A stretch of 64,000 nucleotides of DNA from Pratylenchus scribneri (GCA_030063045.1 JAQSEB010000111.1:930001-994000), one strand, 5' to 3'; counted from the first letter of the stretch, positions 1-11,853 are shown. Numbers and translations are program-made. Notes: generated from the sequence alone by a model not told the origin.

Positions 1-166
1 TCTTTCCTCCTAATTAAAAATATTAATTTAAATTATATACCATTTTTATGAATGATAATAAATATAATTTAATAAATTTTTTATAAAATATTACACAATA
101 TTCCTCCTTGGTGGACTTTTCTCCAAATAATCGTATTCTATGAAATGAGGGAAATAAAATTATGAC

Positions 167-478
167 CTAGGCTTTATTCAAACCATAATGATCTCCAATT
201 ACAACGTAAGCATGTTCCTTATTTTTATGAAGACGAATTTTGAGTTGGCCTTTTTGATGATCGGCATTGAGTTGGCCTTTCGGATGATCGGCATTGAGTT
301 GGCCTTTCGGATGATCGGCATTGAGTTGGCCTTTCGGATGATCGGCATTGAGTTGGCCTTTCGGATGATCGGCATTGAGTTGGCCTTTCTGACGACCGGC
401 ATAAATAATTGTTGGGAATAGGCAAAAGAGAATAGCCCAAAAACGCAGCATTGAATGAAAGGACAATCGGTGGGTCAT
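167..478 (-). CDS. Secreted 9-residue tandem-repeat peptide (unknown family)
   Basis: Single-exon frame of 103 codons. The N-terminus has a hydrophobic signal-peptide-like core (MLRFWAILFCLF...IIYA), starting at Met1 or Met10. Next come about five near-identical units of KGQLNADHP, the last ending in Q, a partial KGQLK unit, and a unique basic/aromatic tail ending in LNKA. The repeat is encoded by a 27-bp DNA minisatellite, so the opposite strand is also open through the array; the signal peptide and unique tail favour the minus strand. I do not recognise the family. A secreted, repetitive, recently expanded peptide in a plant-parasitic nematode suggests an effector or surface peptide, but that is inference. 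There is no clear TATA box. Confidence 0.5.
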   Translation of the reverse strand: MTHRLSFHSMLRFWAILFCLFPTIIYAGRQKGQLNADHPKGQLNADHPKGQLNADHPKGQLNADHPKGQLNADHQKGQLKIRLHKNKEHAYVVIGDHYGLNKA

Positions 479-1726
479 TTTTGTTTATGAATTTTTTTAA
501 ATACGAATTTTTTTATGAAGGATTTGGGGTTTATTGTGAAAGGGTTTTCGCTTTTTGCTGGCAAATAAAAATTAAAAATCGAAAATAAAATAAAAAAAAC
601 AATTGGTGAATTGAAGGGAAAATATCGGATATTAATATTCCCTTTTTTTTTGCTACACGCTTGATCAACACGTTTGATCATCTACACGTTTGATCATCTA
701 TACGCTTGATCAATAATGATCAATCGGAGGAAAAATAAAAGCCTTGGATTTGGCGTCCATAATGACCATGTATCAGGCGCCTGGGTCATGCGTCCATATC
801 TACTGTAAGCCCGTGCCAGCCCATTTCGTGGCAAACAGCGCATCGTTTGCACGGGCGCCTGACAAGCTGGAGTGTACCCGCCGATTTTTAGCACGAACGC
901 TTAAGCAGAGAGCGCGCTTCATTCTCGATTATAGCATCAGAGCATTTGCTGATTTCAACGAAATCCATGGCCCAAATGCCTAATTGGCCCAAATCCTCAA
1001 AGGCAAAAATTATGGCTTGATCTCCAAAAAGCTTAAATTTTTTGATCCGTGCTGCGAAATTTGAGCATGGAAATTTGAATATAATAATTTTGAGAATGGA
1101 AATTTGTGGATCGTAATTTTTAGGTGATAATGGGAAAATTGGCAAAAGGTTTTTTCTGCCCGCTAATTGCACCTTTTCTCTCCGTAAAGAGTTTCCTTCT
1201 TTGCTTCGCTTTCATTATGCTTATAAAACTATATAAAAAAGGTTTCTCAATGTCCCAGAGGTGCTCGGAAAAGAATTAGGAGGTGAGCGGCTGTTTTGGC
1301 CAAACTTTATATTTTGGACCGGTTTCGATGTTTAAAACGGTAGTGCGCGACAACGGGTTTGGATGGTTTCGGTTCAAATCTGGTAGGGTTTAATATTTGA
1401 AATTATAATTCCAATTTAATTCGTCTATCAAATCTTCAATTCTTCCCAATAATCCTTTAATATTTCGCCCCATAATAGTCACTTTTTTAATGAGAATATT
1501 TTAAAATCCTCAAACCCCAATTGTTGCTTCTCAATCGCCGACCCCGCAATTATCATAATATATATTTATACAAAATCAGTTGAATTTGCTATATTTATTA
1601 TTCATCAAACTAAAACTACATTGCCAATATATTGCTATTATTATAAATTAATGAAATATATTTGTTCCCAATTCCAATATAATCTATTATTATTATCATT
1701 GTTCTTTTTTCCTTACATTTTCCTCT
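479..1726. other. Intergenic region without a supported gene
   Basis: Short frames at 700-1170 have no start context, splice partners or recognisable motifs. The stretch 735-910 is more GC-rich than its surroundings and contains two GGCGCCTG blocks about 85 bp apart. A short TGATCA-bearing repeat lies at 655-716. Nothing else was seen. Confidence 0.5.
655..716. repeat. Short tandem repeat with TGATCA core
   Basis: Four imperfect units of the form (C)TA(C/T)ACG(C/T)TTGATCA, 13-17 bp apart. Each holds the palindrome TGATCA, and two further TGATCA copies occur just downstream. Confidence 0.7.
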
Positions 1727-2614
1727 CTATTTCTTTCTTCCACTAACATTCGATCCAATTATACAATTTTTGCCATTGCCAGATTGGCCAACTTTATAGT
1801 CGCGCAATTTCGTGGATGTACCACTGGCGGACACGCCCGTAAATTCAGTGCAAACTGCAGCACCATTTCCCAATCCTTGTACATTGGACACGGTTGCCTT
1901 GTCCCCGTAGTTTTCGTTCACACCGACCAAAGTGCTCTTTTGTCCGCTTGATTTGATGTTGTCAATGTAAATATTTCGTTGGCATTGAGTTTTGCATTCA
2001 CCACAGGAACGGACCAATTTCCCATAGTTTGAGACCTGAAAGATGTACAAAACTGACTTGATTCTCCCAATTTAAATTTATGCCTGGAAATTTTTGACGG
2101 TCAAAGTACCAGCCCCATTGAATTGGAACACTTTGTCGGAGGCAGATTTGGCCCCACCTCCAGTGACCAAAAATGTGGCCGCTGCGCACCCACTTCCGGA
2201 AGCAGTACGGAAAGTGGCCGCATCCTCGCCCACATCCTCCCACCAAACATTCTCCAAAGTACATGAACCATAGCAATGAATGCCATCGGCCCCAGCCGCT
2301 CCAATGATCACATTCGACAGTTTTGCGCCATTTGAAAGTTTGAAAATTGGCTTTTGGCCTTCACCTTGATCCCCGGTGCCGAGAGAACCACCAGCCGTAA
2401 ATCGCTTATTCTTCATATCATAGGAGCCACCGCTGGACAAAAGAAAGATATTAAAAAAAATATTCAAAAGAACCCAAAATTGAATTTACTTATAGACAAT
2501 TGTGGCAGTGACAGTTTGAGTGCCGGATGCTGTTGGCCAATTTTGGGCAAATGATGGGGTGATGGAGGCGAGAAGGTAGGAAAAAGGCAACAAAAGAACC
2601 AAATGTTGAGCCAT
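1727..2614 (-). CDS. pel: Secreted pectate lyase, polysaccharide lyase family 3
   Basis: Three exons (2490-2614, 2084-2432, 1727-2035) give 783 nt in frame, 260 aa. A signal peptide (about residues 1-24, ending SFAQ) precedes WPTASGTQTV, typical of nematode PL3 enzymes. The core motif GADGIHCYGSCTLENVWWED, followed by VGEDAAT, is the conserved PL3 acidic calcium/catalytic region, and a Cys-rich GKLVRSCGECKTQC segment follows. The enzyme cleaves pectate by beta-elimination and in plant-parasitic nematodes is secreted into host tissue to loosen walls. The family is thought to have entered tylenchids from microbes; the introns show it is fully resident. Intron 1 is GT-AG; intron 2 (2036-2083) fits only as GC-AG. 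Length is normal for the family and no lesion was seen. Confidence 0.93.
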
Positions 2615-2691
2615 TTTTTGGAATTTTTTAGGATTTGTATAGAGAAAAGAATGCTTTGAAATGTTCTGATTTTTAAAGTGAATTTCTTCCG

Positions 2692-2699
2692 CTTTTATA
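2692..2699 (-). promoter_or_regulatory. TATA box of the pectate lyase gene
   Basis: TATAAAAG on the minus strand, about 80 bp upstream of the start codon. Confidence 0.6.
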
Positions 2700-5057
2700 T
2701 TGGCCCTAGGAACTTTACTCAGTGTCCATGGTCATTTGTTACAACCAAATTGTGTGCGCAGATGCCGTGGGTTTATCTTCTTTATTTACCGATGATCAGA
2801 TTTGGGACAAAATTTTGACAAAAATTCAAATGAAAATTAATTAATTCATCAATTTTACACCAGGAAATACAATTCAGTTCGCTTAAGTTTTGTTAATAAA
2901 TAAAAAAATCAGGCGAAATTCATTTTCATGCCTATTCAAATATTTTAGAATTCGGCCAATCTCATGGTTTTCAGCTATTCAAATAATTCATTTTTCGTTA
3001 AAATAATAAAATTGATGACCTCCAATTAATTTAGGTATGAAAAATATGAACTAATAAAATAATGGAATTGAGTTAAAACATTATTGTGAATAGTAAACAG
3101 AAAGTGCAAATGAAATTAATAAAAATTGTGAATTAATGGAATTCAAAATTTAAAATAAATACATGAGAGGAGTTATTTAACTAGATTTCGCACTACCTAT
3201 TTAAATATAAATAACATAGAGAATAAAAATTAGGTTTGCTTAAAAATTGTCAACCGAACTGAACCGAGGTGATTTTCGATCAAAAACCGAACTGACTGAA
3301 AACCTCGATTTAAACTGACGTTAGCAATTCCAATAAATAAATGCACTTTCATTTTGAATTTGAATGTATAAATTTCTAATTTTAAAATTTTAAAAATTGA
3401 ATAATTTTAATTTCCCATCTTCCATCTTCCCTGATTTGAATATTTTTATTTTTATGGCCATTATTGATAGAATATCACGAAGATAATTGAATCAAATTTT
3501 AAAAATTTTTTTAATTAAAAAGGAAAATGATTTTAACAAGGACAATCAAAGAAAATAATAAACCATTTGAAAGTCCTAAAATCTCTTCTACAATTTGACC
3601 TTTAAATTTTATGATTATAAACTTTTTTTAAAAAATTATATGCCTTTGAATGTAATAAGGTCGAATTTTGGCGGAAAAGCCGCTTTTTCTACAAGTTCTA
3701 TTAGGCTTTAAAATTAGTTAAGCTATTTTGTAGGAACGTTAAGGGCTTTATATTAAATTTTCTGATTAGTTGCTTACTTGTAGAGCTATGGTCAAAAGAC
3801 AGATTCAGGTAGTGAAATATCTAGTTTTATGAATTTTTGCCATCATCTCTACAAATATATCAATTAATCAAATTTTTTGAATACATTATAAACTATTAAT
3901 TTTTCACCTCGACTTTGAAGACCCATAGCTATGTCAGGGTGAACTTAAAAAGTATATTGTACCAAAACTTTAAGAAATCCAATAAAATTTATTCAACATT
4001 TCCATAAATTAATTAGTTAGATTTATAATTTTCATAATTTTTGAGGAGTAGAAAAATATTATTAATTTAAAGAGTATATAATATATATTTTATTTTATTC
4101 TATTTATAAATTGAATATATGTATTTTCTTTGATGTACAATTTTAATCTTTTTTCTAACATTATAATTTTCCGATTAAGTATTTAAGATCCAAAAATTGG
4201 ATTTCGAATAAAAAATAGTTTTTATTTGAATAAAATATAATTTTTGAACATTAAAATCTATTGACGATAATGGCATAAAGATGAGCAAATAAAAATATAC
4301 ATTTCCTTCCTAAAGAATTGAATTGTTTTCAATGATTTCGGCAGCAGTTCAAATTTCGTACAAATTTTTAGGAGTTCATTTTTGTACCTAATGTTGATCA
4401 ATTAAAGATTACTAATTAAATTATTTAATTTAAATTTTTAATATAATTTTTAAAATGAATTAATGTTTTGCACTTTCATTTATTTATGTTGATGATATTA
4501 CTAATTTAAGGAATTTATCTAATCAAAATACCCATCACCATCATTATTATTTTTTATTATTATTTTCGTAAATTTTTGCCAAAATATCATAAATTGAAGA
4601 AATTTCCGTCGAACATCATCTTTCCTCCATCGTTCCATCAATTATTTTCACCGCTGGTATCGAAAAATTAAAGGGATGCATGCGACAATTTACGATTAAA
4701 ATAAAATTTTGGGCCAATAAGAAGGACAAAAGTGTAAAAATTGAAAACAGCCCAAATTGGTTGTGATGGGTTTTCCCCAAAGAAGAGTTGGAGGAGAATT
4801 TGACGATGAAATTGGAAAGAGGAGGCGTTTACTTGTTTTTTTATTCCCTTCGTCACAGACAATACACTCCAAATGTTTGTTTGTGCGCAATAATTTTATT
4901 ACGGCAATGTTCCACAACAAAAAGTGCGTTTAGAGCCATCGGCGATATTAAATTGCCTGCGGGCTCGTTTTCACAAAATGGGGACACAACTGGATTGGCC
5001 CCAAAAAGGATGATGAAAGGGCGTCCGGACCAAAAAAATGAACCGTGTTCGGGTCCA
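2700..5057. other. AT-rich intergenic region
   Basis: About 2.4 kb of AT-rich DNA with many A/T runs and frequent stops in all frames. No domain, no splice-supported frame and no RNA gene was recognised. A short stretch at 3240-3320 rich in ACCGAAC resembles degenerate palindromic repeat arms seen elsewhere in the window. Confidence 0.5.
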
Positions 5058-5064
5058 TATAAAT
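5058..5064 (+). promoter_or_regulatory. TATA box of the Ala/Pro-rich precursor gene
   Basis: TATAAAT, about 60 bp upstream of the ATG at 5123. Confidence 0.55.
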
Positions 5065-5122
5065 TGCCGTTTTGTTGCCTTCCAAAGCAAAAATAATCGT
5101 CAAATTAAAAATATTGGCCGAA

Positions 5123-5988
5123 ATGAACACCTCAATTTTGGTTTTCGTTTTGTTGGCTCTTGGGGCAACAAGCCTTGAGGCTCGATCAGGTTTGGAATAT
5201 AATATTAACTTTTTAAATTATTTTAAATTGTACTTTATAGTTGTCAAACGTAGCCAAAATTCGTATGGTGATGAGGCAGCAGCACCAGCAGCCGCAGCCC
5301 CAGCGGCATCCGCGCCAGCCGCCGCTCCAGCCGAGGCGCCTGCTGCCGCCCCAGCAGCAGCTGCCCCAGCGGAATCCGCTCCGGCCCCATCTGAGGCTGC
5401 CCCAGCTGCCGCACCGGCTCCAGCAGAGGCCCCTGCGGCTGCCCCAGCAGCTCCAGCGGAAGCACCAGCACCCGCTGCTGCACCGGAGGCGCCAGCGGCT
5501 GCCGCCCCAGCTCCAGCTGAGCAGGCCCCAGCTCCCGTAGCTCAACCAGCTCCAGCAGCGGCACCATCCCAAGCCAGTGGATACCGAAAGAAACGCGCAC
5601 AAAATTCATATGGAGATGAGGCAGCCGCAGGAGGAGCTAGCGGAGGAGGTGGGAAAAATAATAGGAAAATTATTTTAAAAATAGGAATTAGGCAAAATTC
5701 AAAATTTAATAAAAATTACAGAATTTACTTTAAAAAATTCCATTAATTAATAATAAATGATTTAATAAAATAGTTAAAAATAAATAAATTCATTCAACAA
5801 AAATAAAAGGAGGATCAGCAGCCCCAGCGGCATCCGCACCAGCCGAGGCCCCATCCGGAGGAGGAGCTGCCCCAGCTCCGGCACCTGAGGCGGCCCCTGC
5901 TCCAGCGCCTGCACCGGAACAGGCTCCTGCCCCAGTGGAACAACCTGCTCCAGCCGCCGCACCTGCTCAACAGTCTTCCGGCTATTAA
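5123..5988 (+). CDS. Secreted Ala/Pro-rich precursor with dibasic sites and QNSYGDE motifs
   Basis: Three exons (5123-5189, 5241-5648, 5810-5988), all GT-AG and in frame. The chosen ATG opens an obvious signal peptide (MNTSILVFVLLALGATSLEA). The mature part has two copies of QNSYGDEAAA, each directly after a basic site (VVKR-S and RKKR-A), so proprotein-convertase processing as in neuropeptide-like precursors is possible. Between and after them run long APAAAPAEAP low-complexity stretches with E and Q, then a tail ending QSSGY. The GC-rich coding DNA contrasts sharply with the AT-rich surroundings. I do not recognise the family; a structural (cuticle or extracellular) protein is the alternative to a peptide precursor. 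A TATA box supports the start. Confidence 0.72.
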
Positions 5989-6257
5989 AATGAGCAAAAA
6001 GAGAGGAGCAAAGATGATTGAAAAAAATATATCATTTTTTTGAAGACAATTCTTTCATCAAATACTTTTGACTTTTGCCATCACTGCCAAAAATTTCAAT
6101 ATAGAATTGAATAAAAATTTGATAATTGATATTTTTTGAATCAAATTTAATAGAAATCTATTAAATTAAATTTAATTTTAATCAAATAATTCTAGAAAAA
6201 ATCATTAAAATCCAAAGTCTAAATCAGATATTTTTTCAACTTTTTATCCTCATCTTT

Positions 6258-8660
6258 TTAATTCCTTTTCTCCATTCTACATTTAAATGTTTGACATTCA
6301 TTTATCAATGATATCCCCGGGGAACATTTCAATGAAGGCAATTGATTGCCGGGCATAATCTACAAAAATGATATTTACAGAATCAATGTAAAATATAGAT
6401 TACTTTATAATGATTAAAAATGTTGGCAATGAGCAAAAATAATTGCATTCTGGCCAATGATTCGCCCGGACATTGTCTTAACAAAATTTTGAAAAATATA
6501 ATTTCAATTCTTTTGTACCTTTTGCCCAATGAAAATGGAATTAATTCTTCCCTTTTCCTCAATTTTCCATTTTCATCCAAATAATGGTTCGGATTGAATT
6601 GTTCCGCATTTGGGAATATCTAAAAATGGAATTATACATAAATTTGATGAATTTATGCCCGAACATTTTCATCATTGAAAAGGCCAACAAATTGTGGAAT
6701 AATCCAAGTGCCTTTGGCCAATTTGAATCCATCTAATTCGGTGTCTTTCGAAAGGGCATGTGGCATATTGCTAATCGCAAAACTGCCAACTCTCAAAGAT
6801 TCCTATACCCAAAAATTAATTAAAATTTGAATATTAATTAACCATACTTACATTGACCACCGCATTTATGTATGGCAATTTGGGTCGATCGGCCATTGTC
6901 ACCATCCGCCTGCCACCAATTTGTTCATCCAATTCTGCCCAAATTTTGTCCAAATATTCGGCATGATGCAGCAAATGGGCCAATCCCCAGGCAAACATTG
7001 TCGTTGTGGACAGCTGATGAGATAAAATACAATATGTATTATAAATTATTTAAAATAATTTTGAGATTAAATCTCATTCAAAGAAAGAGGTATTTTTTTC
7101 TTCATTTTTTTACTCCAATTTTTATCCCAAATCTTTTTTGATTTTATTTCTTAGTTTACATTGAAACCGAGCTAGTTAAACCGTTTAAACACATATTTCC
7201 AGTTTTTGGTTTTAAAAACACTTAATTTTAGGCCAAAATCTAACATTTTATATACCATTCGATGCGTCTCGATGGGATCTACAAATTAGCATACGATTTG
7301 TATAGTCTAATACCGGTTTCTGATTTTATTAGAAGTCAAAATGGGCTTCATATAAAATATGAGGCAAAAAATAAAAAAAAAGGTAAAAAGATATTTTTCT
7401 TAAAATAAAAGTTTACATGTCCGGCAAGCCATAATTCTTCACAAATTCGAAGCAATTCTTCCTTGCTTAAATTTAATAAATTTAATAATAATTTTATTTA
7501 TAATTTTCTTCATCACTTGAAATAATGTTGGTCATTTGAATTTGCTTCCTTTTTTGCCATCTCTCTCAAAAATGCATCCACATAATCTTGCGGCGATTCA
7601 TTGACTTCCATTTCCTTAAATTCTTTTTCACGTTTTTCAACTTTTTCCACAAAATAATTGGTAATTTTTTCCAATTTTCCATCCAATTTATATGCAAAAT
7701 TCCTAAATGGTGGAATTTTCACGAAAATTGATGGATTCCAGGCCAAAAGAAATGCCAATGGCGATTCAATTTCCTTCGTATATTCCCATATTTGTTTTTT
7801 AATACAATAAAATTCATCTTCATATGGCTAAATTTATTCAAAAATATTATTCAAAATATATTGAATAATACCCGTTCCAATCGATGCCCAAAAATCATGG
7901 CATTTAGTGTGGAGGCAATGGCCAAATCCACAAATGGCATTATATTGATTTCGTCTTCCTCTTCGGATAATTTTAAATCAATTTTCCGGAACAATGAATG
8001 CAATTCATCCAGAATCTATGATTTTTATTTTAAAGTTAATTTTAATTCTAATTTACATTTTCTTCAATTCGATTTTTTCCAAGTCCCAAATTGCGTAAAA
8101 CTTGCATCACAAATCGTCGCTGTTCTCGCCATTCTTCCCCATTTGAACTTAAAATTCCACGTGGCGAATTTTCTGGAAGATCATTTGATTTATTTTCTTT
8201 TAAATTCAATTTTTTTTACCATTTCCTTTCTTTATGAAATTTTCAAGTAAATCAAATCCATCTGGGCGTCCCCCGAATGTTTCCCCATCTTTGATGAATG
8301 TTTCCACCATTTTTGCATATTCCGCAATGCAAATCACCGGCTGCTCCCCCAACCAATATGTAAAGATTGGCCCATATTGATATCGCCATTTCATGTAAAT
8401 ATCCGCTTTGCCTGGCCCACTCCGCGCAATTTCCAAAATATTGCCAATCAATGGAAGGGGCAAGGGGCCTTAGAATTTTTTTATTTTTATAGAGAATATA
8501 TTTTTTATTTAAATTAAATTTTATCTCTCCAATTAGTATTATTAATAATAGGAAAAAGTGTGCAAAACTCACCGGGTGGTAATCCTCGCCTTTTATAAAA
8601 GAAATGCCAAAATAAAAATATAAAAATTGTTAAAAATAGTAAAAATAAAGGCAAAGACAT
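6258..8660 (-). CDS. Cytochrome P450, microsomal CYP2-clan type (resembles nematode CYP33-like proteins)
   Basis: Eleven exons: 8573-8660, 8220-8468, 8057-8172, 7872-8015, 7517-7827, 7417-7465, 6852-7013, 6665-6802, 6519-6619, 6404-6476, 6258-6359. The sum is 1,533 nt, 510 aa, fully in frame and of normal family length. Visible in order: N-terminal membrane anchor (MSLPLFLLFLTIFIFLFW), proline hinge (LPPGPLPLPLIGN), helix C WREQRRF, helix I LWLAGHLSTTT (AGx-TT oxygen-binding region, with HL in place of the usual QE), the ESLR K-helix charge pair, and the heme loop FSLGKRQCPG with the cysteine ligand. The role is a heme monooxygenase at the ER acting on xenobiotics or lipids; the substrate is unknown. 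Intron 6 (7014-7416) holds a foldback repeat. The tail FKC resembles the C-termini of nematode P450s. Confidence 0.93.
7155..7345. mobile_element. Partial copy of foldback MITE family B in P450 intron 6
   Basis: Its right arm (GATCTACAAAT...ACCGGTTT...ATTAGAAGTC) and its centre match the element at 45120-45411, partly in reverse complement. The left arm is degenerate. It lies wholly inside the intron. Confidence 0.6.
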
Positions 8661-8703
8661 TTTTGGAATAAAATTTAATTCTTAGAATTGATTGCACAGA
8701 GTT

Positions 8704-8712
8704 TTTTATATA
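8704..8712 (-). promoter_or_regulatory. TATA box of the P450 gene
   Basis: TATATAAAA on the minus strand, about 45 bp upstream of the P450 start codon. Confidence 0.55.
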
Positions 8713-9075
8713 CTGAATTTTAGTTTGTATGTCCAAAAACTATGAACATCGGAGGCAATGAATTTCTTATTTTTCCCACAAATCAATTAACCCATCTTTC
8801 AATTACAATGGAAATGGACCATAGAATATTGGCCTAGAAAGGAGCATTGATAAACAGTTGATATTAATTTAATCTTATTCACATTTATTTACATTGTACA
8901 TCATCACTCTGATATAAAGACCAATAATCAGAGTTCATTTTCGTCTTTGAATAATTCAACCAATTTTCACAATTAATTTATTATAGCCAAATTTAATCAA
9001 AAAATTAGCAATTTTTAAAGAATATATTTTCATATCCATCATTTTTAAATTTTCCTTCCTCATTTATTTTTATTG

Positions 9076-10276
9076 TCAATTCTCAATTTCAATGCTTTTC
9101 GCATTTGAATCCATTTCAGCTTCGGCACTATTATTATTTTCCTCATCAGCAGAATTATCAAATTGTTCTGGGGCCAAAGGATGACGATGGGGAAGTCTAA
9201 AAATAGGTTTAAAATATCTCATTTTAAATATGAATTTTTTAAACATTTTTTGACCTAGAATATTTTTTGTTTTAGCTTATCAATTATACTTATTTAGGAG
9301 ATATTAAATTTATAATCCTTACGGTATTTGGAAGCATTTAAAGTCGTAATTAAGCAAACATTTTCCTCCATAATAAATGCTAATATTCAAACATCCCCTA
9401 TAGAAAAAATCAGCTGAAATTGAAGTCTGAAAAATATTACTTGGAATTATCAAAAAAATTTTTAAATCACATTTTTGATTGCGACACAGGCTTTCAATTT
9501 ATATCCAAATAATGTGAAATTCTGGCAAAGTGGAGGAGGATCGACCACTGAAAAAAATCCATTGATAATGAATTTAAATAAAAATAACCAACTTGGAATT
9601 GTTTTATTTATTAGCATAGTGTGACCCAAAATTGACATCACCACAATGGCTTTCTTTTCTTTTGGCAACAATGTCAAATTGGCACAGGCTTTTAATAAAT
9701 AATATTAGGAAAATTGAATAATAATATAATACCAGTTAGATGTATATGCCTGAAAAATTAATTGCAAAAAAATATTTAATTTTTTAAAGCTAACCAAATA
9801 AGTTTTTTGTCTAAGCAACATGAACATTTGCCACTTTTAGTACAGTTGCAGTTGGGTAGTAAACCATCATCAGTCTCATTGGAAATACAGTTTGAGTCCA
9901 AATCCAAACCATCACTAAATTTAATTATAAAAGAAACTATGACATTTTTTATCTAAAAAATTAAAATTGGTTTTCATTCCTTTATAAAGTATAAACTTAA
10001 ATGAAAAAAATGAATATATTTTTTGAAAATTAAAAAGATAATAAATTCTTTTGTTTTTTTTAATTCTAAAAATTTCTTTAAATATTTTTGTATATTTTTA
10101 AATATTATGCTAATTTTATATTTAATTTTTCGTATTACTCACGATGATTCCATTTCTGAAGAAACATTGCTTCCATTTTCCGTAATTTGTTCATCACGAG
10201 ATGAATTTACTCCAACGAAAAGTAAAAATTGGTAAACAAAAAGGAGAAAAATAGAGAATTTAATTTTTTTTGACAT
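9076..10276 (-). CDS. Secreted cysteine-containing protein, unknown family
   Basis: Start ATG at 10274-10276 opens a signal peptide (MSKKIKFSIFLLFVYQFLLF, then VGVNSS). Splice-consistent pieces follow: an acidic Ser-rich segment; a cysteine cluster with NCNCTKSGKCSCCLDKK (about 9795-9918); a short exon near 9738; a segment with CANLTLLPKEKKAIVVMSIL (9462-9677); a segment with RGCLNISIYYGGKCLLNYD (about 9330-9430); and a hydrophilic tail LPHRHPLAPEQ... ending EIEIEN. AATAAA motifs follow the stop. One possible intron near 9545-9585 does not keep frame if spliced, so it may be coding. Several N-glycosylation sequons are visible. I do not recognise the family; a secreted extracellular protein is inferred. 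Confidence 0.55.
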
Positions 10277-11152
10277 TTTAAAAATTAAAATTTTATTAAA
10301 TGATATAAAAATTCAATTTAAAAATTGTTTAAAAAGGGGATAAAATTTTAAAATCACTTTAAAATTGATAATGCATTTGTCTGCTTTTTAATTGAATTAT
10401 TCTAAATTTAGAAAAATTTATTTAAAATTCATCAAATCCATTAAATATTAGTCAAAATGATTTAATGTAAAATTTATAAAATTTTTAATTTAGGTATGCC
10501 AAAGATAGACTGAAATGAATTGGAAATCTTCCTTAGTAAATTTTTAAAAAATATCTTGAATGTAATTTAATGGATTAGTTAGATAAATTTTTTAATTGAT
10601 ATTAATTAATTAAGTAATTTTATAAATTTGATTTTTAAATTGCGATTCCCCATTAATCAAAACAATTTTACATTATTAAATATGATATGATACCAAAATT
10701 GAAATTTTTGAAAAAATATAATATATTTTCTCAAATTAATATAATAAAAAAGTTGCCATCAGCAGCAGTCATCATTTTCATTTCTCCACATTTCAATACA
10801 ATTCAAATTCTCAATTGTTGTAAGCCATCATGCACAATAATAATATTGTTGCTCTCCAATTATTAAAAAGAATTGTTTTTTTTCTTAAATTTTTCTAGTA
10901 AAATTGCGATAATAATTTATGATAAATTGTCAATTTCTACATTTATTGCCATTGATTCTCAAAATTGTTTTGCCTTTTTCTTTGTAATTTTCAGTTAATT
11001 TTGGGATGAGCTTCAACAAAAATGATGGAATTGATGAATTAAAAAGCTAAACAAATACAAGTAAAATAACCCTAAAATCCAAAAAGCCAAATAATTCAAA
11101 AATTTAATTTTGTATCCATTTTTATTATTGGAATTCCCACCTTTTTATTTGA
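10277..11152. other. AT-rich intergenic region
   Basis: No frame with coding character. Presumably it contains the promoters of the divergent flanking genes (secreted protein on -, ShKT-like gene on +). No convincing TATA box or start exon for the ShKT gene was found. Confidence 0.4.
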
Positions 11153-11591
11153 ATATTTTCGGTGATTTTATTTTATTATTCAATTTTTATATTTTCTCCG
11201 ATTTATATTTACTGCGATATTTCATCGAATTGTATGGATTTAAGTTCGGCACTTTGCAATGATCAGGTAAATTATTTAAAATAAATTATTTTCATTTAAT
11301 TATTTAAATTATGATTTATTTTTAAATAACTATTTACATTTTTTAGTATTATAAGGATATTATGATGGCAAATTGCGCGGATTTTTGCAAGAATATAAAT
11401 ATGAATAATTCTCCACAATCAATTATGCCGAACAAAGCGATGAATTGTGCGGAATTAGGCAAAGAAATGTGCAATGATGAGGCCAGAAAAAATAGAATAT
11501 TTCGATTCTAAATAATTTAATTCCTTTTTAGAATTATAAGGAAATGATGAATGCAAATTGTGCCGAATTTTGTGCAAATGGCAGGAAATAA
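11153..11591 (+). CDS. ShKT-like cysteine peptide gene (array copy 1), 5' end uncertain
   Basis: Three pieces are visible. A frame open from 11153 ends at a GT donor after 11266 and has a hydrophobic run followed by YCDISSNCMDLSSALCNDQ. Exon 11347 to about 11492 starts YYKDIMMANCADFC and ends NCAELGKEMCNDE. The last exon is 11532-11591 (NYKEMMNANCAEFCANGRK, stop). The cysteine spacing and the M..NC..FC ending resemble ShKT domains, common in secreted nematode proteins. The start codon is not evident: the hydrophobic run lacks an upstream ATG in frame, so a 5' exon is missing from my model or the gene is decaying. The second donor would be GC (GAG|GCCAGA), which is weak. Degenerate copies lie at 16045 and 20345, each beside a kinase-like gene. 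Confidence 0.45.
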
Positions 11592-11853
11592 GGAGAAGAA
11601 TTAATGGCGTTAATAGAAATTTATTAGAAATTCAATTATGAAATATTTAAAAAATTTTACTCAAATAAAAATATAAAACAATGTTAACTCATTTTTTAAA
11701 AATTTTTTTAATGACTTGAATTACAATAAACATTGCACACAATTGTTAAAAATTTTTCACAAAAATTCATTGAAATAAAAAAAATTGGCTGATTTTCCGT
11801 CATCAATGAACGATTTTCAGCTTACAAAATTTGATGAATTTAAAATAAATGAG

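Noticed and set aside
188..421. Plus-strand frame MIGIELAFR repeats
   Set aside because: Opposite strand of the 27-bp repeat; open only because the repeat length is a multiple of three. The minus strand has the signal peptide and unique tail.
744..983. Frame in the GC-richer block
   Set aside because: No signal peptide, domain, splice partner or promoter. Possibly an old transposon remnant, but nothing diagnostic.
1330..1400. tRNA-like B box (GGTTCAAATC)
   Set aside because: No matching A box, acceptor stem or cloverleaf around it.
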